This document shows positions 1 through 8,228 of a stretch of 43,797 nucleotides of DNA, in pieces. The DNA is from Lachnospiraceae bacterium. GTDB lineage: Bacteria; Bacillota; Clostridia; Lachnospirales; Lachnospiraceae. Position 1 is the first letter of the stretch. The number at the start of each line of letters is the position of its first letter. Position numbers and translations under genes: made by a program. The stretch is taken from contig JAIKZO010000067.1 of the NCBI GenBank assembly GCA_024682115.1, positions 1 through 43,797 on the forward strand, given 5' to 3'. The notes beneath the pieces are model-generated. The model did no database searches. It saw only the letters and a list, made by a program, of their open reading frames with translations, and was not told the origin of the DNA.

Positions 1-15
1 GATAAAGGAAAGAAT

Positions 16-966
16 ATGGATAAGATCGCAGTACTCATTCCCTGTTACAACGAATCAAAGACCATAAGGAAAGTCGTGGAAGATGCCAGGCGTGCACTGC
101 CCGAAGCTGTTGTATATGTTTATGACAACAACTCGACCGACGATACGGCAAAGATAGCCGAAGAGGCAGGTGCCGTAGTCCGTCATGAATACATGCAGGG
201 TAAGGGAAACGTTATCCGCAGGATGTTCAGGGAGATCAACGCCGAGTGCTACGTAATGGTAGACGGTGATGATACCTATCCGATGGAATTCGCATCCGAG
301 ATGGTTGAATACGTTCTTGAAAAGAATTCCGATATGGTCGTCGGAGACAGGCTTTCATCCACATATTTCAAAGAGAACAAAAGACCTTTCCATAATTTCG
401 GAAACACGCTTGTAAGAGCTTCGATAAACCAGCTTTTCGGCTGTAGCATCAAGGACATCATGACGGGATTCCGTGCTTTCAGTTACGGATTCGTCAAGAC
501 CTTCCCCGTTCTTTCAAAGGGCTTTGAGATCGAGACGGAGATGACGATATTTGCGGTTCAGAATAACATGCAGATCGACAATGTCATAGTCGATTACCGC
601 GACAGACCCGAAGGCTCCGAGTCGAAGCTCAACACCTATTCGGACGGATTCAAGGTGATAGGTACCATACTCCGTCTTTATAAGGACTACAAGCCGATGG
701 GCTTCTTTACGATAATCGCGATGGTCCTTGCCGCCGTAGGCATAGGATTCTTCGTACCCGTTCTCATAGATTATATCGAGACCGGAATGGTTGAGAAATT
801 CCCTACCCTGATAGTCTGCTGCTTTGTGCTGATGGCTTCGCTGCAGACATTCTTTACGGGTCTAACGCTTTCTCAGGTCAACAACCAGAACCGCAGGGAT
901 TTCGAGTACAGATTTATGACAGTCAACCGAAAGGAGCGGGAAGTTCTTGAAAAAGATAAAGAATAA
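16..966 (+). CDS. GT2 polyprenyl-phosphate glycosyltransferase (DPM1/GtrB/YkoT-like)
   Basis: Predicted to move a sugar from a nucleotide donor onto a polyprenyl phosphate at the inner face of the membrane, giving a donor for an extracytoplasmic glycosyltransferase. The 316-residue protein opens with the GT-A signature IPCYNES (about residues 8-14), has the metal-binding DGD at about 83-85, and ends with two hydrophobic segments (about 233-255 and 265-290), as in DPM1/GtrB relatives. The ATG follows AAAGGA at 4-9. It overlaps the next gene by 20 nt, so the two are translationally coupled. A GT2 next to a DUF6044-type membrane protein is the arrangement of Bacillus ykoT-ykoS, which suggests the two act as a pair. 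The sugar is unknown. Family assignment is firm; the role with its neighbour is inferred. Confidence 0.9.
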   Translation: MDKIAVLIPCYNESKTIRKVVEDARRALPEAVVYVYDNNSTDDTAKIAEEAGAVVRHEYMQGKGNVIRRMFREINAECYVMVDGDDTYPMEFASEMVEYVLEKNSDMVVGDRLSSTYFKENKRPFHNFGNTLVRASINQLFGCSIKDIMTGFRAFSYGFVKTFPVLSKGFEIETEMTIFAVQNNMQIDNVIVDYRDRPEGSESKLNTYSDGFKVIGTILRLYKDYKPMGFFTIIAMVLAAVGIGFFVPVLIDYIETGMVEKFPTLIVCCFVLMASLQTFFTGLTLSQVNNQNRRDFEYRFMTVNRKEREVLEKDKE

Positions 967-3900
967 TCTATACTGGCTGATAGTCATCGGCTTTGTGATC
1001 TTTGCCGCCCTGGTATTCATCATCTGCGGCGAAGGAAGCGTCATTTCGGTCCATGACAATCTGGACCTTTTCATACCTCAGTACAAGATGATGAAGGATG
1101 CCGGGACTTTCTTTACCCACGGTGATATCACCGGTTTCCTTGCCGGGATCGACAGGGATGTCCTTCCGTCGGAATTTAATCTTTATACGATGGTGTTCTT
1201 CCTGTTGCCGGATTATACGGCCTACATCGTATGCTGGTTCCTTAAGATATTCATAGCACTCTTCGGTGCGATGCTCCTCGGTAAAGACGTATTTAAGGAA
1301 GAATACGGTAAGTATGCGCATCTTATAGTTCTTTCGGGATTTGCTTACGGCATACTGAATCTTTTCCCCAACTTCGGGATTGCTTTTGCATCGATCCCGT
1401 TACTTGTGTTCATCCTAAGGAAGATAGTGACCAAACCGAATTTCTGGTGGTTCCTCTGTCTCTTCCTTTATCCGCTCGTAAGCTATTTCTCATATCTCGG
1501 GATATTCTTTATCGGATATCTCTGTGTTTATTTTGTTTACAGATGGATCGCAAAAAAGAAGTTCCCCTGGCAGGTGCTTGTTTCGATAATAGTCCTTTCG
1601 GCGGGATACGTGCTGTGTGAGTACAGACTCTTTTATACGATGCTGATCGATTCCCAGGATACGATCAGGGTTTCGATGGTCCAGGCAAGTCTGGGATTCG
1701 GGGATATCTTAAAGAGCATCGGCGAGAGCTTCCTTATCGGAGATATGCACACCGACAGCGTTCACAGATTCTTTGTGATGCCCCTCTGCCTCGGTTTTGT
1801 GATCTTCCAGACAATCCTTTACATCAGGAAAAAAGAAGCGAAGAAGATATTTAAGGATCCTCTTAACGGGGTGATCCTTTTCATACTGTTTAATTCCGTG
1901 ATCTACGGGCTGTATTACTGGGAACCGTTAAGGGATCTTTTTGAATTCATTCTGCCTCCGCTCAAGGGATTTGAGTTCCAGAGGACCGAGTTCACCAATC
2001 CGTTCCTTTGGTATCTTGCCCTGTTCATCGTCGTAAAGAGGCTTTACGACATGCTTCCGAAATTCAAGTGGATCCCGGGAGTTCTGGTCACCGTATCGAT
2101 ATTTATCATCGTTCTTTCGGGCACCCGTTATAACGATCTGTATCATACCTGTTATGACCGGTATTGCAGGATAGTTCACGGAAAACCGTCGAATGACCTT
2201 ACTTATGAGGAGTTTTTCTCTGAGGACCTTTTTGAAGAGATCAAGGAAGATATCGATTATTCGGGACAATGGGCCGTTGCCTACGGTTTTTATCCCGCTG
2301 TCCTTGAATATAACGGTATAAACACGCTCGACGGATATCTCGGATATTACAGCGATTTTTATAAAAAAGAATTCAGAAAGATGATCGAGCCGGCACTCGA
2401 ACGGGTTCCTGAATCAAAGGAGTATTTCGATAACTGGGGCGCCAGATGCTATATGTACTCCGGAACCTACGTGTCCAACACGAATGCCTACAGGGATTAC
2501 GACATTACGGAAGAAGATCTTTATATAAATCTCGATGCGTTCAAGGACTGGGGAGGAAGATACATCTTCTCGAGAATGGAACTTACCAACGCAGAAGAAG
2601 TCGGACTTGACTTTATCGATGAATATTCGGACAAGAATTCTCCTTATGACGTATATGTTTACAGGACCACATCCATCTATCAGTCAAATCATCATTCGGA
2701 AGTACCTTTTGAAGAGAGAAAGGGACTTACCTATGATCTTGACAGATTCGACGAGATCCTTGACGAATTCGATGAACTCATAGAAGAAGCCGGAGATGAC
2801 CCGGTCACCGAAGAAGAGGCCGAGCACGTAAAAGAACTGTACAGCGAATGCATGGATATCATGGACAGGATGTCGACATGCAGGGTAATGGCCGAAATAG
2901 AGTATTACGGTGATGTCGCAAACGACGATCTGGTCGAGAAAAAAGACGAGATCTACGAGGATCTTCTCGATTATAACGATTTCCTGCTGGCTTCGTTAAG
3001 AGATCTGGCCAATTCTCCGTATGAAGATGCTCTTAAGGAGTCGATCCGTTCGGAGATAGTGGATTCCCTCAAAGAATATGAGGATATGACCGACGAGGAA
3101 AAAGACAGGTCATTAAAACTCGAGAGTCTTCAGAGTGAATACGAACAGGCCACGATGGATACCTACTATTATGAGTATAAGGATGAAGAGTGGACCGAGG
3201 AGATGCTCTATGAGCGCATGGGTGAGCTCTCTCGTAAGGAACTCAAGAAGATAATAGCCGGTCTTTACGAAGAAAAAGCCAAGGTAATGGGTGAGATATT
3301 CCTTGAGATCATACAGCTTGAAAACGAGATAGCCAAGGAAGAGGGATATGACAGCTATGCGGACTATGCCTATGAAAATCTTTATGTAAGGGATTACACG
3401 GTCGATGACGTAAAGAATCTCTGTAAAGAGGTAAGGGAGGAATGCGCCGATGACTTTGCGAACGCGGAAAACATAGTCGGCAAGGTATCGAAATACGATC
3501 CCGGATACTTTACGGATGATGACAGGGCGACCTACGAGGAGATATACGAATACCTTGATGAGATCAGTCCGGAACTTCAGGTTTCATTGAAGCACCTGCT
3601 GGATTGCAATCTTTTTGACCTTAAGAGTTCTCCGACGAAACCGGATAAGGGATTTACCATTGCTCTTCCCTATTACGGTGATGCTTATATATTCGATTCA
3701 CCCTATCTTACGAGCAGAGATATCTTTACATATGTCCATGAATTCGGACATTATAACAATAACTATTTTACACAGGAGGATGATTTCGAAAACTTCTCCA
3801 ACATAGATACTTCCGAGATCCACTCCCAGGGTCTTGAAGTCCTGTTCAGCAGATACTATAAGGATATGTACGGAGACGAAGCCGGAGCGTACCTTCAGGC

Positions 3901-4348
3901 TTACGAGATCTATTCGCTCATGCAGGCGGTCTATTCAGCCTGCAAGGTGGCGGAATTTGAGATATATGCCCATGAACATCCGGACTGTTCCATAGAGGAT
4001 CTTGGTAAGAAATATGCCGAGCTTTCGGATGAATACGGTGATTCCTTCCTTGGATTCGACGAGGATTACACCTGGGTGGATATCCCGCATATCTTTGTAC
4101 AGCCCTGTTATTACATCTCATATGCGACGTCGGCACTGGCAGCACTGGATATCTATTCGATCTCGCTTGAAAACTACGATCATGCATGTGAAAAATACAT
4201 GCAGATATCGGCGCTAAAGAGTTACTGGCTTTTCAAGGAGACCATAAAATACGTCGGACTTCCCGATGTATTTGAAAAAGGTGTCTGCGGAAAGATATTT
4301 GAGGACTGTTATCAGAGCATGAAAAAGAACACCAAAGGCTACAGATAA
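947..4348 (+). CDS. Fusion: DUF6044/YkoS-like membrane glycosyltransferase + M3 family zinc oligopeptidase
   Basis: One uninterrupted 1133-residue frame joins two normally separate proteins. Residues 1 to about 575 are a polytopic membrane protein like YkoS/DUF6044 (YfhO-type, GT-C-like), with about ten hydrophobic helices to residue 390 and a soluble tail containing NTLDGYLGYYSDF. Residues from about 580 to 1133 are a peptidase M3/PepF-type domain: zinc motif HEFGH at 931-935, a third-ligand Glu in SEIHSQGLE near 957, and the C-terminal His-Tyr region HIFVQPCYYISYATS near 1048, all expected for M3 catalysis. The linker is acidic. The start is TTG with AAGGAG at 931-936, ten bases upstream. 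The next gene begins directly after the stop. If the tail lies outside, as is usual for YfhO-like proteins, this is a membrane-tethered extracellular peptidase. Both domains look intact; the fusion is what is odd. Confidence 0.88.
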   Translation: MKKIKNNLYWLIVIGFVIFAALVFIICGEGSVISVHDNLDLFIPQYKMMKDAGTFFTHGDITGFLAGIDRDVLPSEFNLYTMVFFLLPDYTAYIVCWFLKIFIALFGAMLLGKDVFKEEYGKYAHLIVLSGFAYGILNLFPNFGIAFASIPLLVFILRKIVTKPNFWWFLCLFLYPLVSYFSYLGIFFIGYLCVYFVYRWIAKKKFPWQVLVSIIVLSAGYVLCEYRLFYTMLIDSQDTIRVSMVQASLGFGDILKSIGESFLIGDMHTDSVHRFFVMPLCLGFVIFQTILYIRKKEAKKIFKDPLNGVILFILFNSVIYGLYYWEPLRDLFEFILPPLKGFEFQRTEFTNPFLWYLALFIVVKRLYDMLPKFKWIPGVLVTVSIFIIVLSGTRYNDLYHTCYDRYCRIVHGKPSNDLTYEEFFSEDLFEEIKEDIDYSGQWAVAYGFYPAVLEYNGINTLDGYLGYYSDFYKKEFRKMIEPALERVPESKEYFDNWGARCYMYSGTYVSNTNAYRDYDITEEDLYINLDAFKDWGGRYIFSRMELTNAEEVGLDFIDEYSDKNSPYDVYVYRTTSIYQSNHHSEVPFEERKGLTYDLDRFDEILDEFDELIEEAGDDPVTEEEAEHVKELYSECMDIMDRMSTCRVMAEIEYYGDVANDDLVEKKDEIYEDLLDYNDFLLASLRDLANSPYEDALKESIRSEIVDSLKEYEDMTDEEKDRSLKLESLQSEYEQATMDTYYYEYKDEEWTEEMLYERMGELSRKELKKIIAGLYEEKAKVMGEIFLEIIQLENEIAKEEGYDSYADYAYENLYVRDYTVDDVKNLCKEVREECADDFANAENIVGKVSKYDPGYFTDDDRATYEEIYEYLDEISPELQVSLKHLLDCNLFDLKSSPTKPDKGFTIALPYYGDAYIFDSPYLTSRDIFTYVHEFGHYNNNYFTQEDDFENFSNIDTSEIHSQGLEVLFSRYYKDMYGDEAGAYLQAYEIYSLMQAVYSACKVAEFEIYAHEHPDCSIEDLGKKYAELSDEYGDSFLGFDEDYTWVDIPHIFVQPCYYISYATSALAALDIYSISLENYDHACEKYMQISALKSYWLFKETIKYVGLPDVFEKGVCGKIFEDCYQSMKKNTKGYR

Positions 4349-6049
4349 ATGAACGAAAAGAACCCGGGGATCGTTAAATACATATCCGTTATCGTACTGG
4401 CGGCACTGACATCGCTGCTTATCGGCATGGGCGGATTCGGGAAAGAGTATTCTCTTATTTCCGATGAAGGCGCGCTCGATCTTAAGAATACGGCTTTCGA
4501 ACTTAACGATTCTTCGTTCGATCCCTCGACCGGTGAATATACAGCGGTGCCGGAAGGAGATCCCTATATCCTGTATAACGGGATCGGAGGCGGATATAAA
4601 GGAGTGTATCTTAATCTGGCTTCTCCTGCGGACAGGGATATCACTTTCAAGGTCTACTGGACGGCGGCCGGAGATGAGAATCTTTCTGAAAAACTCTCCG
4701 AGAGCCGTATCATCAAAAAAGGATATGATTCCTCGTTCATAAAGCTTTCATCATATGACCTCGGTATAGTAAGGGTCAATATTTCCGACAACTGTGTCAT
4801 AAATTCGCTGATGCTGACATCAAAGAATGTCCGGGTGAGATACCTTTTGTCTCCGGACAATATAAAAGCTCTGATCATCCGCTTCATACTCATAGCGGCA
4901 GTGCTGCTTACGGCAGCCTTTGCTTTCGAGGAAGAAAAAAGAGCGGGAAAGTTTTCCGTCCGGAATATATTTACGATCGATGATAAGAACGGAAACAGAA
5001 GATACGAACTTGACTATGTAAGGACCGTTGCCGCGATCATGGTCATTATGATGCATTCTATCTGCGACATCTTTATCCCTTATGTCGAAAAAGGGCAGCC
5101 GGGATACGGAACGTTCAGGTTCGTGCTCGCACTTTCGCTCGGATGCAATGCCCTTTATGTGATGCTCAGCGGCTGCCTGATCCTGAGGCCTTCCGAAGAA
5201 TCGATAAAGGATTTTTACATAAAGAGAGCCGGGAGGGTAGTGATTCCTACGCTCTGTTATTATTTCCTTTATATGTTCCTCGGTTATCCGAGGGAAATGT
5301 TCGGAAACGGGATTTTGGAAGGGCTTAAGAACTGCGGAAAAGAACTGCTTTCTGGAAGAAGCGCATACATGCCCCATATGTGGCTCGTATATACGATAAT
5401 GGGACTTTACATCCTGGCCCCCTTCTTAAGGATAATGCTTCGGCACATCACGGAAGGACAGCTCTTCGGACTTCTGATCTGCGGTTTCGTGATAAACGTG
5501 CTCGTCATGTATCTTCCGCTTGCCGGGATGACGTTCGGGATAGAAACACCGATAGCCTCGTGGATCGGGCTTTTCCTTCTCGGCTACTACATGAACACCG
5601 ATCATGCAAAGAAGTATTATACGCTCTTTATGATATTGGGGCTTGTCGGATTCATAGCATCGTTCGTCATGATATACCATGACCCGGATATACTTTACTA
5701 TACCTGTAACCAGGCTCCGAATATGTGGCTTGTGGGATGCGGGGTGTTTGCGTTCTTTAACAGATTCAAGAATATCTTCGGCAAAAAGAATATCATCATC
5801 GGGGCTTTTTCGAAGTATAATTTCTCGATCATGCTGGTTCATATACTTCTCCTTATGAAGCTTGTGCTCCCGATAGGCTGGAGACTTGAGTATGAGCACG
5901 GCCATCTTTCACTTTTCATAGTGCTCATCATAGTCGTATGCCTGATCCTGTCTTACATATGTGCTCTTATATATGACAACACCGCGGTCAAAGCCGCGAT
6001 GTTCATATACAACCGTATTACGGAAAGATTCCTTAAGAAACGGGATTAA
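4349..6049 (+). CDS. AT3 (acyltransferase 3) membrane protein with extracytoplasmic N-terminal domain
   Basis: Likely transfers acyl (often acetyl) groups to a surface glycan. The 566-residue protein has a signal-anchor helix (about 10-27), a roughly 140-residue soluble, beta-rich region predicted outside, a helix near 172-192, and then the AT3 domain. That domain carries the family Arg and catalytic His in RTVAAIMVIMMHS (His about 236), followed by about nine more hydrophobic segments. The ATG directly abuts the stop of the upstream fusion gene (TAA then ATG), so it depends on coupled translation. Its 3' end overlaps the convergent prs gene by 4 nt. The N-terminal module resembles in layout the outside domains of the proteins at 30207 and 36020, but I see no clear sequence identity. 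The acceptor and acyl group cannot be read from the sequence. Confidence 0.85.
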   Translation: MNEKNPGIVKYISVIVLAALTSLLIGMGGFGKEYSLISDEGALDLKNTAFELNDSSFDPSTGEYTAVPEGDPYILYNGIGGGYKGVYLNLASPADRDITFKVYWTAAGDENLSEKLSESRIIKKGYDSSFIKLSSYDLGIVRVNISDNCVINSLMLTSKNVRVRYLLSPDNIKALIIRFILIAAVLLTAAFAFEEEKRAGKFSVRNIFTIDDKNGNRRYELDYVRTVAAIMVIMMHSICDIFIPYVEKGQPGYGTFRFVLALSLGCNALYVMLSGCLILRPSEESIKDFYIKRAGRVVIPTLCYYFLYMFLGYPREMFGNGILEGLKNCGKELLSGRSAYMPHMWLVYTIMGLYILAPFLRIMLRHITEGQLFGLLICGFVINVLVMYLPLAGMTFGIETPIASWIGLFLLGYYMNTDHAKKYYTLFMILGLVGFIASFVMIYHDPDILYYTCNQAPNMWLVGCGVFAFFNRFKNIFGKKNIIIGAFSKYNFSIMLVHILLLMKLVLPIGWRLEYEHGHLSLFIVLIIVVCLILSYICALIYDNTAVKAAMFIYNRITERFLKKRD

Positions 6050-7236
6050 TCTTCAAGTTCACCGTTCTTATACTTTGTAACGATAGCCTGTATCCTCTCG
6101 TTCGGATTGAGAAGATCGGAGATGGATGCGTCATGATTCAGCGTATCTATGAGATACGCTATATATTTGCTCAGATCGCAGTCGATATACCATTCGCGGC
6201 CGAGGAGCTCGGGAGTCTGGTATATGAGGTTCGTGGTAAGAACGTTCGTGATGATACCTTCCGAATATGCCTTATCGAACTTCTCAAGACCGCCCGTGAA
6301 AAGACCGAAGGTCGCGCAGATGAAGATCCTTCCGGCTTTTCTTTTCTTAAGTTCGGAAGCTACTTCAAGCACGCTCTCGCCGGATGAGATCATATCGTCT
6401 ACTATTATGACGTCCTTGCCTTCGACAGAAGAACCGAGGAATTCATGAGCGACGATCGGATTTCTTCCGTCTATGACTTTTGTGTAATCCCTGCGCTTAT
6501 AGAACATACCCATATCAAGGCCCAATACGTTAGCCATATAGATGGCTCTTCTCATACCGCCTTCATCCGGGCTTATTACCATCATGTGCGAAGCATCGAG
6601 TTCAAGACCTTTAACGTGGTTCAGAAGTCCTTTTATGAACTGATATGTGACCTGAACTGTCTCGAAACCGTTAAGGGGGATGGCATTCTGTACTCTGGGA
6701 TCGTGCGCATCGAAGGTGATTATGTTATCGACACCCATCTTTACCATTTCCTGAAGGGCAAGGGCACAGTCAAGAGATTCTCTTGCGGTACGCTTATGCT
6801 GCCTTGATTCGTAAAGGAAGGGCATTATGACGGTGATCCTTCTGGCTTTTCCTCCGACTGCGGCGATTATCCTCTTAAGATCCTGATAATGGTCGTCCGG
6901 AGACATATGGTTCTTGAATCCGCAAAGCGAATATGTAAGAGAGTAGTTGGCCACATCCACCAGAAGATAAAGGTCCGCACCTCTTACCGATTCAAGGATC
7001 ATTCCTTTTGCTTCGCCGGAACCGAAACGCGGCACCTTGGCGGGCAGGATGTAGGAATCTCTCTGATATCCGGAGAAAGCAAGTGAATTCTTGTGCTCGC
7101 TCTCTCTTTCGGTACGCCATTTTACAAGGTACTGATCCACTTTTTCTCCGAGGGACTTGCATCCTTCGAGGGGGATGATACGAAGCGCACCGACAGGTAT
7201 TGTTTCCAGGTTTCTTTTTTCTTCGCGTGTTGACAT
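6046..7236 (-). CDS. prs: Ribose-phosphate pyrophosphokinase (PRPP synthetase), long form
   Basis: Makes PRPP from ribose 5-phosphate and ATP for nucleotide, His, Trp and NAD synthesis in the cytosol. The 396-residue protein keeps the family landmarks: a SRQHKR region (about 144-149) where the ATP-binding loop lies, catalytic-site FDAHDPR (about 175-181), SPDEGG (about 222-227) and the PRPP-binding loop VIIVDDMISSGES (about 276-288). It is about 80 residues longer than the common 310-320 residue enzymes, with an extra N-terminal stretch and divergent loops, a variant I associate with clostridia. It is the last gene of the dnaD-like/dnaC-like operon, two bases after the dnaC-like stop, with AAAGGA upstream of its ATG. 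The longer form may be regulated differently from classical Prs, which is inference. Confidence 0.9.
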   Translation of the reverse strand: MSTREEKRNLETIPVGALRIIPLEGCKSLGEKVDQYLVKWRTERESEHKNSLAFSGYQRDSYILPAKVPRFGSGEAKGMILESVRGADLYLLVDVANYSLTYSLCGFKNHMSPDDHYQDLKRIIAAVGGKARRITVIMPFLYESRQHKRTARESLDCALALQEMVKMGVDNIITFDAHDPRVQNAIPLNGFETVQVTYQFIKGLLNHVKGLELDASHMMVISPDEGGMRRAIYMANVLGLDMGMFYKRRDYTKVIDGRNPIVAHEFLGSSVEGKDVIIVDDMISSGESVLEVASELKKRKAGRIFICATFGLFTGGLEKFDKAYSEGIITNVLTTNLIYQTPELLGREWYIDCDLSKYIAYLIDTLNHDASISDLLNPNERIQAIVTKYKNGELED

Positions 7237-7238
7237 CC

Positions 7239-8219
7239 TTATTCCTTTCGAATCCGGTTCTGTCCGGTCTTTTTTATCCTTCTGATATCAGGACCGGAGA
7301 TCCGATAGATATTGTATCTTTGGGCTATTCTTGAAAAGATCCTGTCTTCATATCTGTCTTTCAGATCTTCCAGGGAAAGATTGGTGGAAATTACGGTCGA
7401 TCTGTGAAGAAGGTGTCTTTCGTTAAGTAACGAGAATAATTCTGCGGCTACCGCATTGTTGGTAAGTTCGGTGCCGAGGTCATCGATGATCAGCAGGTCA
7501 CAGTTATAAAGATCTTCGCGGACGGACATGAGTTCTCCGGGATCCCCGCGGTCGAACATGATATCCGAAAGCCTTTCGAAAAGCTCGATCGCAGAAAAAT
7601 AAATTACGCAATGACCGCTGTCAAGGAGCTGTTTTGCTATACAACAAGAAAGAAATGATTTCCCGGTTCCTACTGTACCACAAAAAAGAAGATTCTGATA
7701 GTCCTTATCGAAATCATCCGCAAAAATACGGGCCGCATCCGCAGCGGCTCTGAACCTGTCAAGATCCGCATCCTTGTAATAATCGTAGGATAAAGTACTA
7801 AAATTATCTTCTTCCAGTAATTCCGAGATATGAGATTGTGAATATAGGATATTTACTATCTTCTGCTTGAGGCAGTGACATTTCCGGCCGTTGATATATC
7901 CCGTGTCGGAGCAGTCGGGACAGTCATATCTGACTTTGATATAGTCTTCGGGATATCCGGCTTCTTTGAGAAGAGCAGCCCTTTTTTCCGAGAGGGCATC
8001 TATCTTTTCGTTTATATCATCCAAAGCGGCCTTATCGCCGCCAAGGAGCCTTTCCAGCGCCCGTGATCCGAGCGAAGCAATCTCGTCACCGAGCTGTCTG
8101 TATCCGGGAACATTTTCGTTAATATATGCGATACGCTCGTCGGCTGCGGTCTCGTTACGCAGCTTTCTTTGATCGTATTCGCGTATCAGAAGATCATATT
8201 GCGTGTTAGTAAGCGCCAC
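7239..8219 (-). CDS. DnaC/DnaI-like helicase loader ATPase
   Basis: AAA+ ATPase expected to load the replicative helicase at origins or restart sites. The 326-residue protein has an N-terminal helical region, a Cys cluster (C100, C103, C114, C116: CPDC and CHC) likely to bind zinc as in the DnaI N-terminal domain, Walker A GTVGTGKS at 181-188 and Walker B LLIIDD at about 242-247. The C-terminal part has the SRIAQR region typical of loader arginine fingers. The start codon is GTG (reverse complement of 8217-8219) with AGGAG seven bases upstream; this site overlaps the stop of the dnaD-like gene, so the two are coupled. Its partner is presumably the DnaD-like protein encoded just upstream. Confidence 0.9.
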   Translation of the reverse strand: MALTNTQYDLLIREYDQRKLRNETAADERIAYINENVPGYRQLGDEIASLGSRALERLLGGDKAALDDINEKIDALSEKRAALLKEAGYPEDYIKVRYDCPDCSDTGYINGRKCHCLKQKIVNILYSQSHISELLEEDNFSTLSYDYYKDADLDRFRAAADAARIFADDFDKDYQNLLFCGTVGTGKSFLSCCIAKQLLDSGHCVIYFSAIELFERLSDIMFDRGDPGELMSVREDLYNCDLLIIDDLGTELTNNAVAAELFSLLNERHLLHRSTVISTNLSLEDLKDRYEDRIFSRIAQRYNIYRISGPDIRRIKKTGQNRIRKE

Positions 8220-8228
8220 TTTTTTCTC

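Noticed and set aside
2535-2783. Second frame near the fusion junction, considered as evidence of a frameshift
   Set aside because: The main frame runs unbroken through the junction with family-like sequence on both sides, so no frameshift is needed.
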